Source of the DNA: Ganoderma boninense
Taxonomy: Eukaryota > Basidiomycota > Agaricomycetes > Polyporales > Polyporaceae
Assembly (NCBI GenBank): GCA_002900995.3
Contig: CM035304.1
Location: 4,790,134-4,854,133, forward strand
Reading direction: 5' to 3'
DNA length: 64,000 nucleotides
Both the position numbers and the translations under genes were made by a program. This document shows positions 11,539-23,721 of the stretch, in pieces. The notes under the pieces are model-generated. The model did not search any database. It was not told the DNA's origin and saw only the letters and a list, made by a program, of their open reading frames with translations. Within the stretch, counting starts at the first letter, position 1, and each line of letters begins with the position of its first letter.

Positions 11539-14141
11539 TCAGACGAAAAGGGTTGTATCCAGTCCTTCGGAGAAATCAAGCACGACAATCTTCCTGTCGT
11601 GCGAAGTACTGTGCAAGACGCACCGAGGAGTCAGCGTCACATGGAACCTCCCGACGCCCCAGAAGCACGTCAACATACCTTACGATCCGACAATGGTCGA
11701 ATTTAACGTCGAAGATGTGGCTCGCATGGCATCCGCGGAACTCGCGCACCATCTTCCCGGAGTGCAGGTCCCACACCTTGACCGTCTTGTCGTAGCTCCC
11801 GCTCACGAGCCGGCCGCTCCGAGGATCGAACGAAAGAGCGCGGACGAGGTAGTCGTGTCCGGTCAACGTGCGGAGACACACGCCAGTGTCCGCATCCCAC
11901 ACCTTGATCTTGCAGTCGTTGGAGCCGGAGACGATCAGGTTGTCCTAGATGGGAAGAAAGTTACCAACGAGCACACACTTCATAACCCCGCGACGCCACA
12001 CGCACCTTGAACTCGATGCAGGCAAGACCCCGATCATGCCCTTCCAGCGTCCTCATGCGCTGCCCGCTCACGACGTCCCAGAGGATCATCTTCCCGTCTC
12101 CGCTCGCGCTTACCACCCTGTTGCCTTGCAGGCCCACAGCGTTCACGGGCCCCTCATGCCCATTTAGGGTACAGTGCAACTCTAGGGTGTTCTTATCCCA
12201 GACCCTGATCAAAGCATCCTTCGAGCTGCATCCCCAGAATCGCAGTTAGCCCTTACCGCACGCGTAAAATCGCGCCCCAAACGCCACTCACCAGCTGACG
12301 ATCCATCGCTCGTCGATCCTCAGATCGAGCACACCTCCACCATGCGCGCGGAGCACTTTCCGCACGTCCGCTGTGATCAGCGAGTCCCCGCCGGGAACCA
12401 CTGGGGGGTGCGCGTAGAGGTCCCACACGACGACAGTGCAATCGCTCGAGCCGCTAACCATGAAGCCCCTCCGAGGTTTGCGCGCCTGTATGCCTGTATG
12501 CATCTCTTCCGAGTCATCGTCGAGGATGTCCCAGTCGCGGTCGAACTTGAGGCAGAGCACACTTCCACGGTGGCCCGCGAATGTCGCGAGGCACTTGCCC
12601 GTCTTCAAGCTCCATACCTTGATCGTCCGATCGCGCGAGCCGGTCACGATGCGAGATGAGTCGAACTCTAGACAATATACACTACGACGAGTCAGTCGAG
12701 GTTAGAATACGGGGCCCAGAACACTATGGTCCGGTTCGGAGCGGAGGTAGGGGGATGATGGTTCATGAATACGGGCATCAAGACCCGATATCAATGCGGG
12801 GTTCGGCGCAGCATGTGAGCGACAGGTAAAAGCCTATTTTGCCACAGCGCAACGACGCCCGTTCCGTACAAGATCACAGGGTGCCTGGGTGAGAAAAGGA
12901 ACGCACCTGTCGTTGTGCCCACTGATGCGCATGACCTTCGGTTCATATGCCCTTGGTAACTCCTTCTCCATGGGGGCGTCGTCGCTCAGGTCCGCACTCA
13001 AACCCGCACTAGGATAGTTGGACCAGCGACGGTCGAGTTCCTGTCGATTGCGATACAGGTGGTACCAGTTGAGCGCGAGGGGGGCGGGGGCCATCGAAGG
13101 GGGCACCCTCAACGAGGGATACATCGTACCACGGGGCGCGCGGCGCAGGTCGACACGCCATCCATCCTGTTCCCTTAGAGAGAAGAGCACACGCCATATC
13201 GAGTTGTCGTGCGCCAGGTGGTTCCAATTCCTGTTCCAGGTCAGAGACTCTGTCAGATGGACACCACATTATGTAACGCACCTAGAGACACGCAGACAGG
13301 CGAGGATAGACGGGAGATCCAAGAATGTCAGCAGATGGAGGGCGAGCTCGAGTGGCAAGTGCGACACAATGTCCATCCCTGTGATCGCGCGAACGTCGAT
13401 AAAGCATGCCTCGTCGTCGATAAGCTCCCCCTCCTCGCCGTCCAAGGGGTCCAAGCTCGCATAGTCGATGGACCCGTCGGAGTGGTAGTCCAGCTCGGCG
13501 GCCTCTCGCCAGGAAGGGATACCGGGACGACGACGTATGCGCTTACCAGGCGACCCTTCCCTCAATGCATCCCATATCTTCGGAATGAAGCTCATGCCGA
13601 TATTCATGCTCCTGGATGGCTTCATGGGGGGCGGCAAAGGGGTGTTCGAGCTGCCGTTCCAATAGCTGGGGTACCCCGATATTGTGCGGCGTCCTGAGGA
13701 CATAAAGGCCATTGAGCAGCGTGGCGTGCGATCGCCATTTCCGGGCAGGAGGGACCTGTATGCGTCGGGATCCCAGTGGACGATGGAGAACGTGTCGGTC
13801 CGAAAGCTTGGGGTTGGGGATGTGGGTCGGGTGACGGTCAAAGAGCGGGGGACGGAGGCGAATGCGCCGTCGACGGCCTCCATGTCGTCCATGTCGTACC
13901 CCACCGCGGCGCTGTCGTCCATACCGATGAGCATGGTGGTGCTGGGAGCATATGCGGTGTCTACGTCGCTGGGGAGATCGGCGGTGGTGAGATATGGGGA
14001 TCCAAGGACGGAGTTAAGGAGATGGCTAAAGCGTGGGGTCGGATGGGTTTCCGGAATGTAGTAGGCGGGTTCTTCGTCTTCACCGCGGTCATACGTCGGA
14101 AAGGGAATAGGAACGTGCGAGGACGACTCTGGTTGAGCCAT
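11539..14141 (-). CDS. F-box and seven-WD40-repeat protein (Cdc4/Met30/Pop1-type SCF adaptor)
   Basis: It starts at ATG 14141 with a long low-complexity N-terminus. The F-box is DIVSHLPLELALHLLTFLDL, with ILACLRVSR spliced (intron after 13282) to NWNHLAHDNSIWRVLF. Seven WD40 repeats follow; their ends are IKVWSL, VVVWDL, IRVWDK, MILWDV, IKVWDA, VKVWDL and IVVLDF. Five or more short introns separate them. The protein ends DFSEGLDTTLFV, with the stop at 11541-11539. This architecture is that of SCF subunits that bind phosphorylated substrates (Cdc4, Met30/SCON2, Pop1). Which of them is orthologous cannot be settled by eye, so I give no symbol. The frames I joined are all consistent with GT-AG introns. 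Confidence 0.88.
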
Positions 14142-15672
14142 CGGCGGTGAAGGTTCGAGTTGAGGAGGGTGGTTTGGAATCGCCCACTAGACGAAAGTAT
14201 GATAAAGACGGTTGGCCAGCCAGCGAGAAAGACGGTTGAGATGAATGGGGCGTGGATTGAGGGGTCGTGGTCGAGATTGGGGGGGAGGCGGAGAGGGGCT
14301 GGTCGTCGTCAAAGCCGACGTTCAACCAAGTGTAAGCGCCCGCCCGACGAGTCTCCGCTGCGGTGGCGATGAGTAAATAACGCTCACCGGAACTACGCCC
14401 TGACTACCATTCCCCTCTAAAACGTCGTGTTCTGCACGTTGTCGGAGTCACGAACCGCAGAATGTCGTCGCCGTGCGAACATCGCATCGCCAAGACGGCT
14501 AGTAAATGCTCCAAGTGACGGGATAAGGAAAGCCAGGTAAGCTGGGCGTTGCGTATCAACCCATCCGGAGAGTCCCTGGCTATAGAAGGTGTCCAGATCC
14601 TTGAAGGACGCTGTATGTAGTCACTGCACAGGACGGTAGATCACAGGTGTGTGTCTTCGACATGCGACGGTCATGCAATCGTGTTTACATTTGCGATCTG
14701 CAGGTTTCGACTTCCGCACTACCGCGTGTGGACCGTGCCAATGAGGCCCAACATGCTGGTCCTTCATGCCGTGGTATCACAAGCCCGCCTCACGATACAC
14801 AGGGCCAACTCATGCAATTTTGCTCTCGAACGGCTGAGTGTATGCGTTCGGATGTCGACGTCGGCCAGTCAATATCCCGCTCCACGACCAGTTTCCATGG
14901 CGTCCCTTCACCGTCACATTTGGCGGATCGCGAACTAGTCTTTACCATGCTTTATGACGACAGTTAGGCACGTGTGGACTACGAGCGTGGAGGAAAACTC
15001 GGGCTCTGAATGGATCTCCCCCTTGAGACAGAATTGGCGATTCAGCTTCGTTCGTTCATCGTCTTTTCAGGAGAAGTAGGAAATCTGCTCTCGAAAAAAC
15101 GAGCTTTCCTGCAGCGCAGATGCACGGTCCGGCATGTCTCGGCGAGGGTCATTACATTCGAGAGCTTGGACATGCATACGGTAACTCACCTGGTAGGCAT
15201 CCGCCTCTCTGTGCACGTCGTCCATGGCGTACTTAATGAGCCATGCTTACCTTTCACTTGGCTGGTTCCGCTTGCCCGCAATGTTACAGACATGCTCCCT
15301 ACCACATTCGGCGAGATCCTCCCAGGCTCTCACTGACCTCGGCGAGGCTGTATTCAATCCCCCGTTGAACTTCATGGCGTAGAGGAGATTGTCGGCTCGG
15401 TGCTTGGAGAAGAGGTTGGCAATATTTGTGGCAATGAGGCAGCATTTCAAATTGTAAGGCTGTCCGTTTGCTGTACATCCTTGTCGTACTTTAACCGCGC
15501 CTATGCCTGCCCTCGCACCTTTCACCCTGGATCGCAACTTGAACTCGACCGCGAAGTGGTCCTTCGTCGTTTCTCGTAAAATATCACGTTCAAACCTCTA
15601 AGGACTCAGTATATCAGGTCAGTCAGTGTGTCAGTTCGAAGCACAGGGAAACAACTGCTCATATAGATTACC
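14142..15672. other. 1.5-kb intergenic region between divergent F-box genes
   Basis: No recognisable coding region. One open frame on the minus strand (15537-15247) has fairly ordinary amino-acid composition but matches nothing I know. The flanking genes are transcribed away from each other, so both promoters should lie here. Confidence 0.35.
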
Positions 15673-17496
15673 TTGATTCTCAATCCACAGCTTGAACGCA
15701 TCCCAATGTCGCGATTCAGCAGAGTCAAACGGCTCCTTCGGGATATCAAAGGGCACCGCTCCCCAGAACTCAAAGGCCTCGCGCATCCTGCCGAAGCAGC
15801 ACAGGCACAAGCGCGAATCGGATTCGTCAGCGAACATCTTGAAGCAGCCCGTTTATCGAACCAATCCCTCCCTGTCCACCGGTTGCCGAACGAACTTCTC
15901 ATCCGCATCTTCTTCCTCGTCTGTCTCAAAGGGCCTGTATCCCTCGAAGGGCCGCAAGCGAAGGACATGGATAACGCTGCACGAAAGACGCTCATGCTGG
16001 TTTGCCACTTCTGGCGCGACGTCGCGCTAGCCACGCCCATCATATGGCGTTTCATCGAAATGGGCCGGGATATCAACTGGACAAAGCTCGCCCTCACACG
16101 TTCCGATCCTTCAACAATCGACATTGACATGCGCCGCAGTACCATATCCTCCGAAGAGCTCGACCTGTTATATCCCCATGCTCACCGTATTCGTCGTCTT
16201 GATTTCTACGAGGGCAATAACAAACCCCAGTCTTCGGCATTTCATACGCTCTGCGACCTAGGAATGCCTGCTTTGGAAGAGCTTGCACTTTGCAGGAGTC
16301 CTTTCATGGGTCCAATGCGGGCCAATCAACCGGGCATCCACACCAAGCTGTCTTCCCAACAATATCCTCATCTCCGCTTGCTCTGCCTCTCCCGCATCAC
16401 GATGCCTTGCGACCCCCTACTGTACTCAAAGCTTCACAGCTTGATTCTCATGGAATGCGACAGCGGCTATTCGTTCGACCAGTTCCTCAACATTCTATCC
16501 AGCTGCTCGTCAACGCTGCGAAGATTATACCTCGTTGCATTCCTGGATCGTCTTTCCGACAGCGAACCCAAGGCGATGCCCCGCCGGTCGCAGATCAGCC
16601 TCCCGCAGATCAGGGAGATCGGGCTGTGGAGGCACCTTTCCTGCTACTCGTCTCATCTCCTCGCCCACCTGTCTATCCCGACCACAGCGCGCATCGAAGT
16701 TCATGCGGAGGGCGGCACCTTCTCCGCGAACGATCCACAGGCTAACGGGTCGCTTGTGGACGCTATCCCCCGGGACCATCCCACAACGTTCCCTGTTCTG
16801 CGCGCCCTCGTCAGAGCAGAGCTCGACACTCCGAATCAGGGACCTACATACACCCTCAGCGGCGACACACAGCGGACGGGGACGACGTATCCTGTCGAGC
16901 TCAGATACAACCCTGCAAAGCGAGCCGGACCATGGGGGCTGGCCCCGTTCACGTCTCAGCGCGAATTGCTCCCTCGCAGTCTGGACGACCTCGTCGCGCT
17001 GTTGCGGGGGCCGTCGCTGCGCTGTCTCTCGATCCTTGGGATCTCCTTTCTGGTCAGCCAGACGAAGTGGCTGGAGATCCTCGGCGCTTTCCCCAACCTC
17101 GAGGAGCTGCGTGTCAGCGATAATGGCCCCATGGTTGGCCTCGTCGGGGCACTGCAATTCGAGCCTTCCCCAGGACCGTTGTCATCGATCCCAGAGCACG
17201 ACGCGGAGAACTTTTCACCGATCTTGTGCCCGGAGCTTTCGTTCCTTGCGCTGGAGCTGGACTGTGATTTGTACAGTACCCTCTTGGGTCTGCTGATCGA
17301 CTGCTTGCAGTACCGCGCAGAGAAGGGCTCGCGCCTCCGCAAACTGGAGGTGCGGTCGCTTAGCCGCGCAGACACGATCAAGGAGGATTGGGATGCTTTC
17401 GTGTCGGGGTTGGAAGAACTCGTCTCAGACGTGTCCTACGCATTCCAACGACCTACTGAGTGCGGCACAACTGACGACCGCGTTATTGATTGGTGA
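15673..17496 (+). CDS. F-box protein with LRR-like C-terminus (F-box 2), single exon, 607 aa
   Basis: Uninterrupted frame of 607 codons. The F-box is LPVHRLPNELLIRIFFLVC followed by LMLVCHFWRDVALATPIIW, near residues 70-130. The C-terminal 450 residues hold repeated Leu-rich segments (e.g. YPHLRLLCLSRITMP, SSTLRRLYLVAFLDRLS, LRCLSILGISFLV). It is homologous to F-box 1, 3 and 4 and identical in length to F-box 3. An alternative start is Met 12 (15706). Expected role: SCF substrate adaptor of the large agaricomycete F-box family. No intron and no frame break are visible. Confidence 0.85.
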   Translation: MILNPQLERIPMSRFSRVKRLLRDIKGHRSPELKGLAHPAEAAQAQARIGFVSEHLEAARLSNQSLPVHRLPNELLIRIFFLVCLKGPVSLEGPQAKDMDNAARKTLMLVCHFWRDVALATPIIWRFIEMGRDINWTKLALTRSDPSTIDIDMRRSTISSEELDLLYPHAHRIRRLDFYEGNNKPQSSAFHTLCDLGMPALEELALCRSPFMGPMRANQPGIHTKLSSQQYPHLRLLCLSRITMPCDPLLYSKLHSLILMECDSGYSFDQFLNILSSCSSTLRRLYLVAFLDRLSDSEPKAMPRRSQISLPQIREIGLWRHLSCYSSHLLAHLSIPTTARIEVHAEGGTFSANDPQANGSLVDAIPRDHPTTFPVLRALVRAELDTPNQGPTYTLSGDTQRTGTTYPVELRYNPAKRAGPWGLAPFTSQRELLPRSLDDLVALLRGPSLRCLSILGISFLVSQTKWLEILGAFPNLEELRVSDNGPMVGLVGALQFEPSPGPLSSIPEHDAENFSPILCPELSFLALELDCDLYSTLLGLLIDCLQYRAEKGSRLRKLEVRSLSRADTIKEDWDAFVSGLEELVSDVSYAFQRPTECGTTDDRVIDW

Positions 17497-17837
17497 GCTT
17501 ACCGAGGACTCCATAGTGATCAAGGGTATTGCATCGTTGGTCCAACAGTTTACTTACATGTAGATTCCTACTTCCTACACCAGCTACCAGGCCTTTCTCC
17601 ACACGAACCTTAGTTTCTTTAACTTATTATTTAATAAGCGATCTTTACGGGTCGGCGACGAGCACACACTGCTGTTTCGATATCTGACGATTCAAAGAGC
17701 CAAACAACTCAAATCCTTCCCCCAATTTTCGAGATTGCTAGGCCAACGACATTCAATATATAGTGTTATTCCACTTTCGAACGATACAGAAGCGGATATA
17801 TGTGGGGATTGACAAAGACAAGAAACATTTCCTCACT
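17497..17837. other. convergent intergenic region (F-box 2 / HET1 3' ends)
   Basis: Relatively AT-rich spacer between two converging genes, likely both 3' UTRs. It contains a TACTTAC heptamer at 17551. No gene or hairpin terminator is apparent. Confidence 0.35.
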
Positions 17838-20800
17838 TCACCGCAACAGCACCTTCGCGCGACCGAGGTTACCCATCTTGTATAAACCATATACATCAGG
17901 TGCTGCGGCTATCATCTGCGCTCTCGGCTCCACAGCACCCTCAGCATCACTCGAGCACCAAAGCTCGACCGACGCAACGTAATCGCACTTGACTACGCCC
18001 TGCGAAACACCGTTCTCCGCTTCAGCTTCTCCTAGGCGCGACGCAACCGCCGCGCAGGAGATGATCCGGGAGTCCTTCGGCAGCTCCGCATGCGTGAAGA
18101 TGAAGCCGTCGACAGACAAAGGGAGGCCCGATACCCCAGAGCGGTAGTGTTCGAGGGGCATGCTCAAGAACGCTTCGTAGATGCACGTCGAGCCGTGCTG
18201 GGTGATCGCGATCTTGAACGTGTCCTTCAGGCCTTGCACGCACAGCGCCGGGATCGCCACCGAAGACTCGAAGCGCGCGAGCGAATACTCCGCCGAGAGA
18301 CCGTCCGCGGAGCACGTCCCGCTGTCTCCGCCGGCCATGGACTCGTTCGCGCCGGTGAAGCTACGCGGGGCCCACCGGAAGCCAGGGATGTTGAGCCGCT
18401 GCGTCTGGAGCATGGGGAGACGAAGAGGGATGTCGCGGAGTTGCAAGAGGAGGGTCTTCATGCGTAGGTCTGCTGCGTTTGGTCCCGAAATGGATAGCAG
18501 GGCATCGACGTCGACGGGGAGCAAGCCTGCGAGTGCCAGAGCCTCTTCGTCGGGGTGCGTCCCCGTGCGGTGGCGCACAAGATCGATGACCTGGTCGATC
18601 GTGCACTGGTGATCTCGATTGTGCTGGTATGCGGCGTGGAGGGTGAGGAAGGTGAAGCACGATCGGTACAATGAGGCGGCGTTGAACTCGGTATGCTGGA
18701 TCCTGCCGTCACCACTGGTACGAATAAGTTGCGCCTTGTCTGCTTTCGGGGTATGAAGCACCGCAGAGGGGTCGTTGACGCGTAGGCGGTCGGTAACATC
18801 AACCAGCCCGTCCGAAAACTCAAACAGAAGCCGACGGGCCACGACTCCTTCCTGCGCCGTCCACAGGCGCCGACTCCACCCGGACATGACGATACGAAAG
18901 ATGTTATCCTCCCATGGTCGATCCTTTGCGCACTGGGCGCGGACACTCGCGTCGAGGACGAGGACCTTCGCCGCCTCCTTGTACGTCTTCGGCAGCAGTT
19001 TGAGTGCGCGCTCGCGCAAGGTAGGTTCGCGAGGGACGCAGAGCGAGTCCATCCAGAACGCTCCAGTTTCCGGAATCGCCTCCTTCACGAGCGCAGCCAG
19101 CCGCGCGATCTGGCAGGCGGGTAGCCCGATCTCCGAGAAGGCCCCGAGTCCGTCAGCCCAGACATGCGAGATTGCGACATATTGCCCATCGACGGCAGGC
19201 TGGACGCGCAGCCGCATCCCGTCCCAAGCGACGACAGGGAATGCGGTCGAGTCAACGCCGGAGAGAAGCTCTGTGATGTCCTGGAGAGGGGGCGTGACCT
19301 TAGCGCAGTAGCAATGTGGGTCGACGTGGCGGGCAGAGTAGGTCCCCATGTCAATCGTGTATAGAATACACGCAGCCTCTGTGCATTTTGCATGTTCGTC
19401 GGGGGTGTTGCGGATGAACGGCTTCTCGCGGACGATATGGGAGAGCAGGGAGAGCTCGTCGATGCTGTTGAGGAACTGTGTCGAGACGATGTGTGGACAC
19501 CAGCCGGCAGGCAGCATGACCCGCCTGCACATCTGCTTTGTGTGCCGGTGGAAGTAGCGCGTCGTATCGTGGAGTTGTTTCGAAATGTCCTCCATCTCTG
19601 GTACGCCATGCCAGGTGGCGAGAGCATATTTGCAGAGCGTCCCAATGGCCAACGTTAAGGCGCCGAGGAGATCCACTTGCATCTCGACGGGGAACCCCGC
19701 CCGAAGCATAAGGCTTGTTCCTTGCAGGCCCTCTTCGTCAAGAGCAGCAAGTGCCTGATTGAGCACGGAGGCGAGTCGGCGGCCGTGTATACGGTGGACC
19801 TCCTTGTCGAATGTCCCGTGGTGCATAGCCTCGCGCATATGATGACTCCACGCGAACAGGAACCGTTCAAGACGAGTGCCGGAGAGCACGCGGGCCTCTC
19901 CGCCCGAAGTGGGCGAGAGAAGGTCCACCTCGGTAACTTTGTAACGCGTCACGATCTCGAGTAGGCCAAAAGTCATAGCCCCGAGCCACAGTGCAACATC
20001 GTCGCGGAAGCTAGGAGTTGCGCTCCTGCGGCGAATATTCACGTAGATGGACAAGGTAGGCGAGAAAGGGTAACCGTCGTTGACACCGCCAAGCCATGGA
20101 ACATCGAGCGGGTAACCAAAACGCAATCTTGCGGCCCTTAAAATGGGGTGGTTGTCGTCCAAAGACACGATTTCAGGCGGTACGATCAACACGGTAAGTT
20201 CTGGCAAGGGGATGTATGGTGAGTATATGCGCAGAAAATGAACGATTTTACTCACGTGAAGAGTCCTCTATTGGTGGCTTCTCGTCCCTCGAAGCCCTGC
20301 TCCAAGGCATGGGTGACGACTTCATCTCCTGCCTCGCCCGGCACTCGTACTCCCACATGGGCCGGAGGAAGTCCAGCAGAGCGGCTTGATATAGTTCGAT
20401 ACCCTGCCGCGCAGCAACTGGAACGTGTCCGCGCACTCCATCGATGGCATAATACAGGACACCAGACGCTGCAGCACGGCGACTCTCCTGGAGAACGTGG
20501 AGCAGGCCAAAGAGAATGAAGTCTAGGGTGGAGCTTGGGGAAAGGCCGAGGTCGAAGATGCTGACGGGCTCTTCCGTGAGGCTGTGCCTATCGGCGAGGA
20601 GGTTGACAAGGGTACCGAAGGTCGGATGGTGGTGCAGCAGAGATCTCCACGCGGAAAATGCTGAGCCTTTGAGGGAAGAGGGAGAATATGCAGACCGGAT
20701 GTAGTCGATGAGTGATTGATAAAGGTGGAAATGGGCATGAGACGGGTCGACGAAGAATTCAAGCGACTCAGGTACGATCTGGGCCCAGCTGAGGTGAATT

Positions 20801-21062
20801 GGGCTAGGGGTTTGTTTACTGTCGGTCTGCGTAGTTTCCTTAGATGGGGGCCTAGTTGCAGAACTGCCTCGCTCCGGCTTTTGCAGAAGAGGAGGCAGCT
20901 TACTCGGCCTGAAGGATGGTATGAGCGGACAGGATGTGATTCGCCTTCCCAGAGTCACACTTACTTTTGAGGCTCTTCGACTTGATCAATGTCTCCACAT
21001 GCTATACGCTGGAAGACACAGGAGAATTTTCTTCCGAAACTGTGGAAAGGACTATGGACCAT
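17838..21062 (-). CDS. HET-domain protein (HET1), three exons, 1037 aa
   Basis: Heterokaryon-incompatibility domain protein. HET motifs lie at about residues 590-720: YVAISHVWADGLG, then FWMDSLCVPREPTLRERALK with TYKEAAKVLVLDAS, then WSRRLWTAQEGVVARRLLFEF. Just before it, AACILYTIDMGTYSARHVDP with a CYC motif is the pre-HET block I associate with agaricomycete HET proteins. Exons are 21062-20965 (98 nt), 20908-20256 (653) and 20200-17838 (2363). Both introns have good GTAAGT/GTGAGT donors, and the sum of 3114 nt is exactly divisible by three, which supports the start at MVHSPFHSFGRKF. The N-terminal ~590 residues match no domain I can name. HET domains trigger cell death or growth arrest on non-self recognition. 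The gene is intact, unlike HET2. Confidence 0.87.
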
Positions 21063-21755
21063 TTCGCTCCTGAGAAGGCCGTTGAGGGGGATTTCGTTAA
21101 GACGGTGAGATGGGGGACAAGAGCGAAGAGCCATCACTCACTGGTGGGCATTTATGCAACGCGATGGCCGCGCGACGCATGGAGTTCAGACCATAATCAT
21201 GGTTCTCTGGCAAGGGCTTCTGCTATTGGGCCTAAGGCGGCGGTATGCCCGTCATCAGCAGCCTGAACGAACCTGCGGCCTCGCGTTTGACACGAAGCAG
21301 CCTCTCATGGGCCAGAACAGGCCCCCGGTCCGCTGTTTTTGTGGAGCAACCCTGTGAAATACCACAACGAAGGCATCTATCAGGCTGTGAGGTGCGCAGA
21401 ACGACGACAGATACGTACTACGGTAACAAATTTTTGCACCTAGACTAGACCGAACAGTGAGTGAGGTTGGGGCCAACTTGAAACAAGTGTCACATAGACG
21501 AGTCCGGCACTATCCAGTGCCATGCTCATGACCTTTGCACTACATGAAAAATAGTGGTGTCTCATGCAGACTGTTCCTGCCTAGATGTTGCGCACGATGG
21601 GAAAGTCGGAAGGTGTCAGACTCGGAATCGCTATGTACAGACTTCGGTGGACGACGTTGCAGGCGCCGGAGTAGGCGCTGCTCAGATCTTAGACTTCGAC
21701 TCGCCCACGACGATGACTCGAGCTCGCCCATGTACTTTCCACATATACTGCCGTC
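21063..21755. other. divergent promoter region, HET1 / threonine synthase
   Basis: This 690-nt region lies between divergent genes. Apart from a TGACTC site close to the threonine synthase start I see no further element and no coding sequence. Confidence 0.35.
21714..21719 (+). promoter_or_regulatory. TGACTC, possible Gcn4/CpcA (cross-pathway control) site
   Basis: TGACTC matches the core of the fungal Gcn4/CpcA response element (TGASTCA) except the last base. It lies 37 nt upstream of the threonine synthase ATG, a gene expected to respond to amino-acid starvation. A 6-mer occurs often by chance, so this is suggestive only. Confidence 0.25.
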
Positions 21756-23721
21756 ATGAAGTACTTTTCCACTCGCAGAGCATGCCAACTGTTGTCTTTT
21801 GAAGGGGTCGATCCTTTCCTGAAGAGATATATTCTAATTCTGAACGACCTCCTCCCGACAGTCCTCGCTGGTCTCGCCCCAGATGGCGGCCTCTACATCC
21901 CTGAACGCATTCCTTCGTCTGCCAACCGTTGGCAGACGAAGTGGAAGGACTACTCCTTTGTAGACCTCTCTGTTAAAGTCTTGTCTCTCTTTGTTACCCC
22001 CGACGAGGTCTCCAAGGCTGAATTGCGCCAGCTCGTCGAAAAGTCTTATAGCACCTTCCGGCACCCCAACACCACCCCTCTGAGAAAGTTGACCGACACA
22101 ACGTATGTGCTCGAGCTCTTCCATGGTCCAACCTTCGCGTTCAAGGGCGTCGCGCACCAGCTTCTTGGAAAACCGTTCGAGTTCTTCCTCAAGAGGAGGA
22201 ACGACTGCAAGGCGCCGAATGAGAAGCCGGAGAAGTTGACGGTTGTAGGTGCAACGAGCGGAGATACAGGAAGGTGAGCTCTATTCTGATTCAATGAATT
22301 CCTATTCCCTACACCTGCATTCTGGTCAGGGCGTAGGCTGGGAGTCCCCCTCTTTCGGTCCCGCTCAGGTACTCCCAGTCTCCCCGCGGATATGCGGTAT
22401 ACTTCCCCTTGCCTCCCGGAGAACCGGTCCCTATCGTTCCAGGTACTGAGAGATTCTTCTCACTACAGCGCCGCAATCTATGGACTCCAGAATATGGCGA
22501 ATGTCTCCATCTTCATCCTACATCCCAAGCGCCGTGTCACTCCCATCCAGGAAGCACAAATGATGACGGTGATGGACCCCAACGTGCACTACCTTGTCGT
22601 CAAAGGCACATTCGATGACTGCCAGGTACGTCTCCCATCCCTGCCCCCTGTTCCTTAGACCTCTCAAATCTCACCCGCTGCCTGGCTCCACGCAGGATAT
22701 CGTCAAGGCACTCTTCGGCAACCGGGAGTTCAATGCGATGCACCGGCTCAGCGCAGTGAACTCGATCAATTGGGCGCGCATCCTCGCGCAGACCGTCTAC
22801 TACTTCCTCTCGTACTTGCATGTCAGGCGGCAGGTCGCGGATCCGGCGCTCGAGACCCAGCATGTCGTCAGTTGGGAACTTTGGCGACATCCTCGCGGGA
22901 TACTACCCGAAGCGCATGGGGCTGCACATCGGACGGCTCGGCGTCGCAACGAACGCCAACGACATCCTCGCGCGGTTCTGGAAGAGCGGCGTGTACGAGA
23001 AGGTCGATTCTGCTGGCACCACAGCGGACTTCGGGAGGCACAGTGGATGCGAGCGGCGTGAAGGAGACGCTCAGCCCCGCAATGGATATCCTTGTCTCTA
23101 GCAACTTTGAGCGGCTGCTGTGGTACCTTGTGTACGACTCGTCGAAAGAGTCGGAGGATAATGCCGTGCGGAGAAGCAGCGCAGGCGCGACGATTGCGGA
23201 TTGGATGGGGAAGGTGAAAAGCGATGGGCGGGTGCGGGTACACGTGGAAGTGCTTGAGCTCGCGCGCACCCACTTTTTCGCCGAGAGGGTGTCCGACGAG
23301 AAGACACTCGAGACGGTCAGGTATTACTTCGACACAGCGAAGTATGTTGCAGATCCCCACACTGCTGTCGGCCTTCGTGTTGCGCGCATGGGTGGCGCCC
23401 AGCAAGTAAGTAGTCTCCTTTGGCAGGCTACCCAGCGTCGCTAACAAGTCGTGCTATCAGCTGGAATCGCGTCCGTCAGATCGTGCTTTCAACTGCACAC
23501 CCCGGAAATCTTCGGATGCAGTCACGCGTGCTCTCGAGGGCGCGGCAACATTCAATGTCGAGCGCGACGTACTTCCACCAGAATTCAGGGGTTTACTCGA
23601 GCGCGAACGCAGGGTTGTTGATGTCGACGGTGCATCTATCGCATACATGCTTGCGGGAGAGAAGGGAACAACAGAAATTTCGCAATCACGTCCACTGTAT
23701 CATTTCATGAGTAGAACATAG
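21756..23721 (+). CDS. THR4: threonine synthase (PLP-dependent), with three frame breaks
   Basis: Converts O-phosphohomoserine to threonine. Family blocks in order are MKYFSTR at the start, VLAGLAPDGGLYIPERIP, FRHPNTTPL, the PLP-lysine block FHGPTFAFKGVAHQLLG, GATSGDTGR spliced to SAAIYGLQNMANVSIFILHP, MHRLSAVNSINWARILAQ, GNFGDILAGYYPKRMG, ETLSPAMDILVSSNFERLLW and a C-terminal ALEGAATFNVERDVLP. The reading frame changes without an intron near 22860-22885, 23010-23040 and 23505. An expected intron between SFEG and VLAGLA (about 21805-21862) lacks a clean GT donor, although the frame stays open. The residue after the PLP lysine is Gly where I expect Asp (FKD). Either a pseudogene or indel errors in the sequence; the latter is likelier for a biosynthetic gene with full-length homology. 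Confidence 0.85.
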
